NCBI GenBank assembly: GCA_031264785.1
Contig: JAISDN010000027.1
Coordinates: 1 to 27,119 of the forward strand
DNA: 27,119 bases
Origin: Candidatus Nomurabacteria bacterium
Lineage (GTDB): Bacteria; Patescibacteriota; Saccharimonadia; Saccharimonadales; Saccharimonadaceae
Direction: 5' to 3'
Part shown: positions 12,754 to 19,529 of the stretch, in pieces
Numbering within the stretch: position 1 is the stretch's first letter
Layout of the letters: the number at the start of each line of letters is the position of its first letter
The notes under the pieces: generated by a model
The model's database searches: none
Told to the model about the DNA's origin: nothing
Seen by the model: the letters and a program-made list of their open reading frames with translations, nothing else
Position numbers and translations under genes: made by a program

Positions 12754-13197
12754 ATGATGATGGTTATTGCTTGTGTCGTGGCAGGAGTGGTGCTGATAAT
12801 GCTGGCTCGGTGCGGTCTATTCGAACGTGAGATAGATAACCTACCGGGCGTTGACTATGACAATGTTGATGCGGCAACACTAGATAACACGTTATATCCA
12901 AGAGTGCGATTACTCCTAAAAATTATCAAAATACAGCTGGTTATATTTGCTATAGCAGCGGTGGTTTTTTCGGGCTTTATCGTTTATGGGGTTTTGGCGG
13001 CGGTCGACTTCAAACTTTTTATCATCCTATTTTCAATGGTGCTATTAGGTTTGGTGGCGATTATGATACTAATATTTTTTAGTATCAAAAATGATTATCG
13101 TAAGCTTACAAGCGACTTGATAGTCATTAGAGCACGCCAGTTAGAAAGCTGGCTAAAGATGGCAAAATTCCTGTCCGGCAACCGTTGGACCGAGTAA
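12754..13197 (+). CDS. 147-aa three-TM membrane protein
   Basis: Family not recognised. The start is one of the tandem ATGs at 12754/12757/12760, after an AAAGGAAG site; upstream extension is not supported. Three hydrophobic segments: residues ~3-22 (VIACVVAGVVLIMLARCGLF), ~66-88 and ~94-118. Between the first and second is a ~35-residue acidic loop (GVDYDNVDAATLDN). The C-terminal ~25 residues are basic and amphipathic (KNDYRKLTSDLIVIRARQLESW). It has its own strong promoter and terminator, so it is a single-gene unit. Small size and lack of catalytic motifs suggest an accessory or structural membrane role; this is inference. Confidence 0.7.
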   Translation: MMMVIACVVAGVVLIMLARCGLFEREIDNLPGVDYDNVDAATLDNTLYPRVRLLLKIIKIQLVIFAIAAVVFSGFIVYGVLAAVDFKLFIILFSMVLLGLVAIMILIFFSIKNDYRKLTSDLIVIRARQLESWLKMAKFLSGNRWTE

Positions 13198-13208
13198 ACT
13201 TATTTGAT

Positions 13209-13256
13209 CCTCCGGAGTTTTCTGTCAAAAGAAAATTCCGGAGGTGATTTGTTTTT
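13209..13256 (+). terminator. Long-stem terminator before metG
   Basis: CCTCCGGAGTTTTCT (13209-13223), loop GTCAAA, AGAAAATTCCGGAGG (13230-13244): 15 bp with one G-T pair. A T-rich stretch follows (TGATTTGTTTTT). Confidence 0.85.
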
Positions 13257-13276
13257 ATGGCAAAACAGGGTAAAAT
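13249..13276 (+). promoter_or_regulatory. Promoter of metG (leaderless)
   Basis: TTGTTT (13249-13254, in the T-tail of the terminator), 16-nt spacer, TAAAAT (13271-13276), exactly 6 nt, ATG 13283. There is no SD site at a usable distance. Confidence 0.65.
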
Positions 13277-13282
13277 AGGATT

Positions 13283-14713
13283 ATGAATAAATATATTACA
13301 ACGGCGATTCCTTATGTTAACGCCAAACCGCACATCGGCCACGCGATGGATTATTTGTTGGCGGATATTTGGGCGCGTTATCAGTTGCAAAATGAAAACA
13401 CGGTGCGATATGCGGCCGGCACGGATGAGCACGGCACGAAAATTGCTCAAAAAGCGGCGGAGGCTGGTTTGACGCCGCAGCGGTTTGTGGACGAGCTGGT
13501 GCCGAGTTTTCTGGAGATGCAAGACAAATTAAAAGTGGTGCGTACGGATTTTGTGCGGACTTCTGATCCGGAGCATATGCGGCGCTGTCAGGAGATTTGG
13601 CGGCGGCTGGACGCGGCCGGTGTGATTTATAAAGGCAGTTATGAGGGTTGGTATTGTGCTGGTTGCGAGGGTTTCGTGACTGAGAGCGAGGCCAAGGAGA
13701 TGAATTATACCTGTCCGGATCACCAAAAGCCGCTGGAGAAATTGTCGGAGGAGAATTATTATTTGCGGGTCAGCGATTTTACCGAGCAAATTCGCCAGTT
13801 TGTGGCGGCTGCCGTCGTGCCGGAGTTTCGTGGCAAGGAGATTTTGGAGCTCATCAAAAACGGCGCTCAGGACGTGTCGATTTCGCGGCCCAAAGAAAAA
13901 CTCAGTTGGGGCGTGCCGGTGCCGGGCGACGACGCTCAAGTGATGTATGTTTGGGTGGATGCGCTGAGCAATTATATCACTGCTTTAGGATATCCCGACG
14001 ACGGCTGGGACAAGGATTTTTGGCCGGCCGACGTTGAGGTGATTGGCAAGGATATTTTACGTTTTCACGCCGTTATTTGGCCGGCGATTTTGTCGGCGCT
14101 CGGTTTGGATTTACCCAAAAAATTATTGGTGCACGGCTTTGTTAATGTCGGCGGCGGTAAAATGAGCAAATCCATCGGCAACGTCATCGACCCGAACCGG
14201 CTGATTGACAAATACGGTTTGGACGCTTTTCGCTATTTCTTCACGCGTCACATTCCGACTTTTGATGACGGTGATTATACGGAGGAAAAATTTGTGGCGG
14301 CCTATAACGGCGAACTGGCCAACGACCTTGGAAATCTGGTCAGCCGCCTGTCCAATATGATCCGCAAATATGAAATCCCGGCCGATTGGCGCGAGAGCGA
14401 GGTCCGCAATGCCGAAATCGTCAAGGATCATCACGCCCAAATTGCCAAATTTGATTTTGCCAAAGCCCTCAGCGCGGTTTGGGATTTGGTGCGCGCTTCC
14501 AACCAATATATTGACGAAACCAAGCCTTGGCAGCTGGCCAAAACCGACCCCGAAAAATTGGCGATAGTGCTGAATAATTTGTGGGGCGATATAATGGTGA
14601 CCCAAGCCCTACTATCGCCGTTTTTGCCAGATACAGCTCGTAAAATCAAAGATATTTTTAATGGCGATCAGGTGAAGCCAGCCGAGATTCTATTCCCAAA
14701 AATCGAGATTTAG
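13283..14713 (+). CDS. metG: Methionine-tRNA ligase
   Basis: 476 aa, class I aminoacyl-tRNA synthetase that charges tRNA-Met. HIGH is at residues ~17-20 (NAKPHIGHAMDY), KMSKS at ~293 (GGGKMSKSIGNVIDPN), and the zinc knuckle CAGC…C-P-D-H at ~127-150. The catalytic domain, connective peptide and anticodon-binding helix bundle (~350-460) are present. The C-terminal EMAP/Trbp111-like tRNA-binding domain of longer enzymes is absent, as in many reduced genomes. The start at ATG 13283 (MNKYITTAIPYVNAKPH) gives the standard N-terminus. The gene is probably leaderless. It sits alone between small membrane-protein genes. Confidence 0.97.
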   Translation: MNKYITTAIPYVNAKPHIGHAMDYLLADIWARYQLQNENTVRYAAGTDEHGTKIAQKAAEAGLTPQRFVDELVPSFLEMQDKLKVVRTDFVRTSDPEHMRRCQEIWRRLDAAGVIYKGSYEGWYCAGCEGFVTESEAKEMNYTCPDHQKPLEKLSEENYYLRVSDFTEQIRQFVAAAVVPEFRGKEILELIKNGAQDVSISRPKEKLSWGVPVPGDDAQVMYVWVDALSNYITALGYPDDGWDKDFWPADVEVIGKDILRFHAVIWPAILSALGLDLPKKLLVHGFVNVGGGKMSKSIGNVIDPNRLIDKYGLDAFRYFFTRHIPTFDDGDYTEEKFVAAYNGELANDLGNLVSRLSNMIRKYEIPADWRESEVRNAEIVKDHHAQIAKFDFAKALSAVWDLVRASNQYIDETKPWQLAKTDPEKLAIVLNNLWGDIMVTQALLSPFLPDTARKIKDIFNGDQVKPAEILFPKIEI

Positions 14714-14721
14714 GGTATACT
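14693..14721 (+). promoter_or_regulatory. Possible promoter for the small membrane-protein pair
   Basis: TTCCCA (14693-14698), 17-nt spacer, TATACT (14716-14721), overlapping the metG 3' end. GATAAT at 14725 is an alternative -10. Confidence 0.4.
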
Positions 14722-14750
14722 GACGATAATACTTTTGTGAGATTTGTCTC

Positions 14751-14784
14751 GTTCCTAAAGTAGGGACTTTTCGTTATTGTTTTT
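14751..14784 (+). terminator. Terminator or attenuator after metG
   Basis: GTTCCTA, loop AAG, TAGGGAC (7 bp), then TTTTCGTTATTGTTTTT. A GAGA/TCTC stem lies just upstream. If transcription starts at the 14716 promoter this hairpin is in the leader of the next genes and could attenuate them. Confidence 0.55.
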
Positions 14785-14803
14785 CGCGGACAAGGAGGAA
14801 AAA

Positions 14804-14926
14804 ATGTCGATTTCTTATATCTTATTTCTGCCCGCCATCTTCGGTGGGCTCATTATGGTTATCGGTCTATTTATTTGCTTTTCGGAGCAGATCGCCAGTT
14901 ATCGCAAAAAGATCACAAGGAGGTGA
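14804..14926 (+). CDS. 40-aa single-TM microprotein
   Basis: A short reading frame with a strong AAGGAGG site 7 nt before ATG: MSISYILFLPAIFGGLIMV… ending KKITRR. Residues ~5-27 form one TM helix; the tail is basic, so the C-terminus should be in the cytoplasm. Its last codons ACA AGG AGG TGA also form the complete SD site of the next gene, whose ATG starts 2 nt after the stop. That coupling and the strong SD make it likely real. Function is unknown. Confidence 0.65.
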   Translation: MSISYILFLPAIFGGLIMVIGLFICFSEQIASYRKKITRR

Positions 14927-14928
14927 TT

Positions 14929-15276
14929 ATGGGAATTCTTGGTTTAATGTTGATTTCATTGGTCTGTGGGGCTATAGGCTTATTCTCGTGGGATAAGTTT
15001 GTAATTTCACTCGTCAAGGAGAAAAGTCACGATTGGCTCAAGGACAACATTGGTTATCCGATGGGCGCAGTCGCCGCGATAGTCTCCTTCTTTTCTTTTG
15101 CCTTAGTGATTGGACTCGGACTCACCGACTTTGAAGCGGGATGGACGGTAGTTTTTGTTCCAATTTTTATAGTCTGCGTATGTTTATTATTGCGCGGTGT
15201 TTCGCTCATAGTCGACGGGGACGGTCACTCTGAGACAGAAAAAGAGGAAGAAAAGTGCCCAAAAGAAGAACAATAA
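14929..15276 (+). CDS. 115-aa three-TM protein with acidic tail
   Basis: No family recognised. ATG 14929 follows AAGGAGGTGATT (14917-14928), a full match to the 16S anti-SD sequence; upstream extension has no support. Three helices: residues ~1-21, ~45-68 and ~75-97. The final ~20 residues are highly charged (ETEKEEEKCPKEEQ). It is translationally coupled to the 40-aa gene and ends before a terminator. The two probably form a small membrane complex; this is inference from their coupling. Confidence 0.7.
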   Translation: MGILGLMLISLVCGAIGLFSWDKFVISLVKEKSHDWLKDNIGYPMGAVAAIVSFFSFALVIGLGLTDFEAGWTVVFVPIFIVCVCLLLRGVSLIVDGDGHSETEKEEEKCPKEEQ

Positions 15277-15282
15277 CAGTTT

Positions 15283-15316
15283 CCGGTGCTTGGTTTCTAC
15301 TCAAGCACCGGATTTT
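15283..15316 (+). terminator. Terminator before tatD
   Basis: CCGGTGCTTG (15283-15292), 9-nt loop, CAAGCACCGG (15302-15311), then ATTTTGG: a perfect 10-bp stem. Confidence 0.8.
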
Positions 15317-15320
15317 GGTG

Positions 15321-15326
15321 TAAAAT
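15321..15326 (+). promoter_or_regulatory. -10 box of tatD (leaderless)
   Basis: TAAAAT, exactly 6 nt before ATG 15333. No good -35 is visible at 16-18 nt, where the terminator stem lies. Confidence 0.55.
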
Positions 15327-15332
15327 AGGGAA

Positions 15333-16097
15333 ATGAATTTAATTGATAGCCATTGCCATCTGCACGGCGACGATTTTGGGCTGCCGATTGAGCCGGTTTT
15401 AACGGCGGCGTGGGCGGCTGGCGTCGGCCGGATGATAACCGTCGGCACGGATGTTGCCAATTCGCGCTTGGCGCTGGAATTTGCGGTTGCCCACGATGGA
15501 GTTTTTGCAGTGGTCGGCATTCATCCGGGCGAAGATCCGAAGGGCACGGTCGCCGATTTAGAGAAAATTATTGGCGCGAAACCGGCCAAATTAATCGGTT
15601 TAGGCGACATCGGCCTAGATTACCACTACGGACAGGAAACCCGCGCCGAACAAATAAAACTGCTGGAAGCCCAGCTCGACTTGGCCGCCAAATATGATTT
15701 GCCGGTGTCGTTTCACGTTCGCGAAGCCTTTGCGGATTTTTGGCCGATTTTCGACAATTTTTCTGGTTTGCGCGGCACGCTGCACAGTTTTACGGACGGT
15801 CTTAGCAATATGGAAAAGGGTTTATCGCGCGGTTTGTACATCAGCCTGAACGGGATTTTGACTTTTAACCACCAGCCGGAACTTGATAAAGTTTTTGCGA
15901 CCGTTCCGCTGGAAAATGTTTTGCTAGAAACCGACGCACCGTTTTTGGCGCCAAAGCCCCATCGCGGCAAAATCAACCAGCCGGCTTATGTGCGCGACAT
16001 CGCCGCCGCGCTGGCCGCCAAACGCGGTAAAACTATTGACGAAATTGCCGAAATCACCACCAATAATGCCCAAAAATTATTTAATATGGTAAAATGA
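15333..16097 (+). CDS. tatD: TatD-family metal-dependent hydrolase/deoxyribonuclease
   Basis: 254 aa, TIM-barrel amidohydrolase superfamily; 3'-5' DNase/RNase activity is known for the family. Motifs: DSHCHL (residues 5-10, two metal His), GIHPGED, GLGDIGLDYHYG, SFHVREA (metal His), LHSFTDG (metal His), and LETDAPFLAP (metal Asp). In the usual GEIGLDYH motif the metal-bridging Glu is Asp here (GDIGLDYH), a conservative but uncommon change. No SD site; probably leaderless. It is 4 nt from the cysteine desulfurase and the three genes tatD, iscS and mnmA run head to tail. Confidence 0.93.
   Translation: MNLIDSHCHLHGDDFGLPIEPVLTAAWAAGVGRMITVGTDVANSRLALEFAVAHDGVFAVVGIHPGEDPKGTVADLEKIIGAKPAKLIGLGDIGLDYHYGQETRAEQIKLLEAQLDLAAKYDLPVSFHVREAFADFWPIFDNFSGLRGTLHSFTDGLSNMEKGLSRGLYISLNGILTFNHQPELDKVFATVPLENVLLETDAPFLAPKPHRGKINQPAYVRDIAAALAAKRGKTIDEIAEITTNNAQKLFNMVK
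16090..16095 (+). promoter_or_regulatory. Possible internal -10 box of the cysteine desulfurase gene
   Basis: TGGTAAAAT (extended -10) overlaps the tatD stop, exactly 6 nt before ATG 16102. There is no SD site, so either leaderless initiation or coupling to tatD is needed. Confidence 0.45.
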
Positions 16098-16101
16098 CGT
16101 T

Positions 16102-17253
16102 ATGTATTTTGATTACGCGGCGGCCACGCCAGTGGACAAAAAAGTTTTGACGGCGATGTCGCCGTATTTTTCCGATCAGTTTTACAATCCGTCGTCGGCT
16201 TATTCGCCGGCGCGACAGGTGCGGGCCGATTATCAGGCGGCCAAACATCGAATTGCCCAAGTGATTGGCGCCAAACCGGCGGAAATCATCATCACCTCTG
16301 GCGCTACGGAAAGTATCAATTTAGCTCTGGCCCAGTGTCATTCCGGGCTTGATCCGGAATCCGGTGTAATTACCACCGCCATTGAACATCCGGCGGTGCT
16401 GGAAACTGCCCGCCAAAACGGCGCTAGAATCCTGCCGGTAGATAGTAAAGGCCGAGTCGATCCGGAAAATCTGGAAAAATATATCACAGATGATATAAAA
16501 ATCGTCAGTATTGGCTATGCTAATAACGAGCTGGGGGTGGTCCAAAACCTGAAGGCCGTAGCCGAGATTTGCCGCCAGAAGCGTCTAGAACGGGTTGAGA
16601 GCGGTGTTGCTATGCCACTAGTGCTACACACGGATGCTTCGCAAGCCGCCGGTCTGCTGGATATTAACGTGGCGCGACTGGGGGTGGACCTGATGACGCT
16701 GAGTTCTGGAAAATGCTACGGTCCGAAGGGCGTGGGGCTGCTTTATGTGCGAGCTGGAGTGGTTTTAGATCCGCTATTTAACGGTGGTGGACAAGAGGCG
16801 GGGCTGCGCAGCGGCACGGAAAATGTGGCCGGCGTGATGGGCTTTGCTACGGCCTTAGAGATGGCCGAAAAAAAGCGTAAAAATGAGGTGCGACGGTTGG
16901 AGGGATTACAAAGAAATCTGGAAAAATATATCATATCTGATATAAAAAACGCTGAATTGCACAGTATTTCTAAGCAAAAATTGCCAAATATCATCAATTT
17001 TTCAGTGGAAGGTTTGGACGCCGAAAGAGCGGTTTTTGCCCTTGATCAACGGGGAGTCCAAGTCTCGACCGGCTCGGCCTGCGCCGCCAACAAAGGCACG
17101 CGCAGCCACGTTTTGACAGCCATCGGCCTGTCGCCAGCCGCCGCCGACGGCAGCTTGCGGATTTCGCTGGGTCGCGGCACCACTAAAAAAGAAATCGAAG
17201 AATTCAAACCAATCCTAAAGGAAATTATCGACCATGAGCAAAAACTTAGCTAA
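16102..17253 (+). CDS. iscS: Cysteine desulfurase (IscS/NifS family)
   Basis: 383 aa PLP enzyme that takes sulfur from cysteine. Seen: MYFDYAAATPVDKKVL start, TSGATESINLAL, TTAIEHPAVLE (catalytic His), HTDASQAAG (PLP Asp), the PLP lysine K204 in SSGKCYGPKGVG, NGGGQEAGLRSGTEN, and the persulfide Cys327 in STGSACAANKG. The residue before the PLP Lys is Gly where the family usually has His (S-G-H-K). Residues ~79-88 (CHSGLDPESG) are encoded by a palindromic repeat (copy C), replacing the helix that normally joins NLAL to ITTAIEH, with no net length gain. It is followed directly by mnmA, its likely sulfur acceptor, as in the Bacillus yrvO-mnmA pair. No IscU or SufU gene is here. Confidence 0.93.
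   Translation: MYFDYAAATPVDKKVLTAMSPYFSDQFYNPSSAYSPARQVRADYQAAKHRIAQVIGAKPAEIIITSGATESINLALAQCHSGLDPESGVITTAIEHPAVLETARQNGARILPVDSKGRVDPENLEKYITDDIKIVSIGYANNELGVVQNLKAVAEICRQKRLERVESGVAMPLVLHTDASQAAGLLDINVARLGVDLMTLSSGKCYGPKGVGLLYVRAGVVLDPLFNGGGQEAGLRSGTENVAGVMGFATALEMAEKKRKNEVRRLEGLQRNLEKYIISDIKNAELHSISKQKLPNIINFSVEGLDAERAVFALDQRGVQVSTGSACAANKGTRSHVLTAIGLSPAAADGSLRISLGRGTTKKEIEEFKPILKEIIDHEQKLS
16337..16364 (+). repeat. Palindromic repeat family 1, copy C, inside iscS
   Basis: GTCATTCCGG…CCGGAATC, matching copies A, B and D, lies in coding sequence and is read as CHSGLDPESG in frame. Confidence 0.85.
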
Positions 17254-18409
17254 AAAAGTTTAGGTTGGTATGAGCGGCGGGGTGGACTCGTCGCTCAGCG
17301 CGGCTTTGTTGGTGGAGGCGGGCTATGACGTGACGGGCGTTTATATGAAGAATTGGTCGCGCGATTTGCCAGGGATGAAGTGTCCTTGGGCGGAGGATTT
17401 GGCGGATGCTAAGCGGGTGGCGGTGCAGCTGGGGATTCCTTTTCAGGTTTTTGATTTTGAATCTGAATACAAGCATTTGGTGGTGGATTATATGATCGGC
17501 GAGTACCAGCGCGGGCGAACGCCGAATCCTGATGTGATGTGTAATCAGGAGGTTAAGTTTGGGATTTTTTTGCGGGCTTCGTTGGATGATGGCGCGGATA
17601 TGATTGCTACTGGCCATTATGCACAGATTGTTCGAAAAACTGGCTCGTCTTCCGGGTGTTCGGGTCCTGTCTCGAAGTCCTCCCCCGAAAATTTTTCTGA
17701 GGACAGAAAACATTGTTCGGGGGTCCCCCTCCTTCGATCCACCCGAACAGCCCTGTCAGGGTCACCAGTTTTTCTGGTTCGTGGCAAGGACGAAAACAAG
17801 GATCAAACTTATTTTTTGTATCGGGTTACTGAGTCCGCTCTTGAGCGAACTTTATTTCCGATCGGGCATTTGACCAAGCCGGAGGTACGGGCGGAGGCCG
17901 AGAAGCGCGGTTTGGTGACGGCGGGGCGGCGCGATTCGCAGGGGATTTGTTTTGTGGGGAATGTTGGGATTCGGGAATTTTTGAGCCAGTATGTCGAGAC
18001 GGCGCCGGGCGATATATTGGAGCAGGAGACCGGCCGCAAGTTGGGCCGGCACGATGGCGCGATTTTTTATACTTTTGGGCAGCGGCACAATCTGGGCGTA
18101 GGCGGCGGACTGCCTTATTATGTGGTGGGTAAGGATATGGAGAAAAATGAAGTTTATGTTAGCGCCAATTTGAACAATGACGAGTTTTGGCGGGAAGAGT
18201 TGGTTTTGAGCGACCCGCACTGGATTAACCAGCCGCCGCGGGTTGGCCATAAATATCAGGTGCGCCTGCGGCATCGTGCGCCGTTGATTGATTGCACGGT
18301 GGGCGGCGAAGTTGTGAAACTCGAAAACCCAGAACGAGCCATCGCGCCCGGCCAGTCGGCGGTGATTTATGACGGCGAGGTGGTTTTGGGTGGCGGGATA
18401 GTGACTTAA
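17234..18409 (+). CDS. mnmA: tRNA 2-thiouridylase MnmA with an in-frame TAG and a palindromic insertion
   Basis: Makes 2-thiouridine at position 34 of tRNA-Lys/Glu/Gln using sulfur from the desulfurase encoded just upstream. Read from ATG 17234 the frame gives MSKNLAKKV, then TAG (17261-17263), then VGMSGGVDSS, which is the normal MnmA N-terminus with one residue replaced by a stop. The next in-frame ATG, 17270, gives a 379-aa protein starting at the PP-loop itself (MSGGVDSS), without its first beta strand. The two catalytic cysteines are present: C91 in NPDVMCNQEVKF and C227 in DSQGICFVG (numbered from 17270). They are 136 residues apart, against 97 in E. coli (C102, C199). The extra ~39 residues are low-complexity and come from a palindrome at 17635-17773. 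The C-terminal barrel is complete (AIAPGQSAVIYDG). Confidence 0.85.
17261..17263 (+). other. In-frame TAG in the mnmA N-terminus
   Basis: Codon order ATG AGC AAA AAC TTA GCT AAA AAA GTT TAG GTT GGT ATG. Both sides match the MnmA consensus (KKV.VGMSGGVDS). It may be a nonsense mutation, sequencing error or read-through site. Confidence 0.85.
17635..17773. repeat. 139-bp nested palindromic element inside mnmA
   Basis: Five nested paired arms: AAAAACTGG/CCAGTTTTT (17635/17765), TGTTCGGGT/ACCCGAACA (17657/17741), TCGAAG/CTTCGA (17672/17732), CCCCCGAA/TTCGGGGG (17682/17716) and TTTTCTG/CAGAAAA (17693/17704), closed by loop AGGA. It keeps the frame. Its base and codon use differ from the flanks. 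Confidence 0.9.
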
Positions 18410-18413
18410 TAAT

Positions 18414-19436
18414 TCACACTGATAATTCTTCCGGCTCTTGCTCGAGAGCTAGGCCGAATTTTTGTTGGACGGTTTGGATGATTTCGGCGCGGGCGGCGGC
18501 GAGGTCGGCGTAGGATTGGGCGGATTGGTTGATTAGGATTAGGGCGGCGCGGTCGCTGACTTTTATGCCGTGCAGGGTTTGGCCTTTGAGGCCGGCTTGT
18601 TCGATTAGCCAGCCGCTGGCGATTTCCCAGTTTTTGCCGATTTTGTAGATGGGCATTTCGGGAAAATCGGCGCGGTATTTTTTGACTTCTTCCGGCGGAA
18701 TCGTGATGTTTTTGAAAAATGAGCCGGCGCTGGGGATGATTTTGGGGTCGGGCAGTTTATCGGCGCGGATGTCGCAGACGGCGCGACGGATGGTCAGAGG
18801 CGAGCGGTCAAGGATGCCGTTGTCGTCCAGATATCTTTGGAGCGAGGCGTAGAATTCGCCGCGCATTTCGCCTTTTTTCAATTTGAGGCAGACGGCGGTG
18901 ATAAAATAGCGACCTTTGGCGGTGGTGTTGAAAATGCTGCGGCGATAGGAATATTCAAGGTCGGCTTTGGCGAGGGCTAAGAAGGCTTTTTTGTGGCTGT
19001 CGAAAACCTCGACCGATTCGAGAATATCGGCTATTTCTTGGCCGTAGGCGCCGGAATTTTGGATGACCGCGCCGCCGACGGTGCCCGGAATAGCGCTGAG
19101 GGCTTCCATTCCGGTGTAGCCTTTTTTGGCGGTGTTTTCACAGATATTGTCCAAAATTTCGCCGGATTTGATTCGCAAAGTCATACTGGTTGTTGTTTTT
19201 TTTACAACACTATAACCAGTTAGGCGATTTAATAAAATTAGGCCGTTAAAACCTTCGTCGCGAGCAATCACATTGCTGCCGCCGCCCAAAATATAGACCG
19301 GTAAACCGTCGCGTTTGGCCAGCTTATAAGCCTGTTCAACGTCGTCATCGCCGGTGATATCCACGACGTAGCGCGCCGCGCCGCCGAGACGCATAGTGGT
19401 CAGCTGACTGATTGGCAAATTTTCCCGAATCTTCAT
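18414..19436 (-). CDS. murB: UDP-N-acetylenolpyruvoylglucosamine reductase
   Basis: 340 aa FAD enzyme that reduces UDP-GlcNAc-enolpyruvate to UDP-MurNAc in peptidoglycan synthesis. FAD-binding motifs: TTMRLGGAARYVV, YILGGGSNVIARD, GMEALSAIPGTVGGAVIQNSGAYGQEI. Catalytic set: the YRRSIF loop Tyr/Arg and Ser in AGSFFKN; the third, Glu, is probably in LEQEPE near the C-terminus. It is a type I MurB, as the extra Tyr-loop domain is present. Start ATG has no SD and lies 6 nt after a TAGAAT box, so the mRNA is probably leaderless. It converges on mnmA with only 4 nt between the stops and no clear terminator. Confidence 0.96.
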   Translation of the reverse strand: MKIRENLPISQLTTMRLGGAARYVVDITGDDDVEQAYKLAKRDGLPVYILGGGSNVIARDEGFNGLILLNRLTGYSVVKKTTTSMTLRIKSGEILDNICENTAKKGYTGMEALSAIPGTVGGAVIQNSGAYGQEIADILESVEVFDSHKKAFLALAKADLEYSYRRSIFNTTAKGRYFITAVCLKLKKGEMRGEFYASLQRYLDDNGILDRSPLTIRRAVCDIRADKLPDPKIIPSAGSFFKNITIPPEEVKKYRADFPEMPIYKIGKNWEIASGWLIEQAGLKGQTLHGIKVSDRAALILINQSAQSYADLAAARAEIIQTVQQKFGLALEQEPEELSV

Positions 19437-19442
19437 ATTTTT

Positions 19443-19451
19443 ATTCTAGCA
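19443..19451 (-). promoter_or_regulatory. Extended -10 promoter of murB (leaderless)
   Basis: Minus strand TGCTAGAAT, then exactly 6 nt, then ATG. The upstream TTTTTG matches the dedA-family promoter context. Confidence 0.65.
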
Positions 19452-19462
19452 CAAAAATATGC

Positions 19463-19491
19463 TTGTGTTTTGGAAAAAGCTATATTATAAT
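19463..19491 (+). promoter_or_regulatory. Promoter of the 1019-aa surface protein
   Basis: TTGTGT (19463-19468), 17-nt spacer, TATAAT (19486-19491). The leader is ~32 nt with GGAGGAG at 19518. It is divergent from murB. Confidence 0.8.
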
Positions 19492-19529
19492 TTATTTGTG
19501 CAAACAATTTTGCGAACGGAGGAGAAAAG

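Noticed and set aside
19190..19206. GTTGT-T7-ACAAC palindrome in murB as a terminator
   Set aside because: It lies in the middle of conserved murB coding sequence and is read as a normal protein segment.
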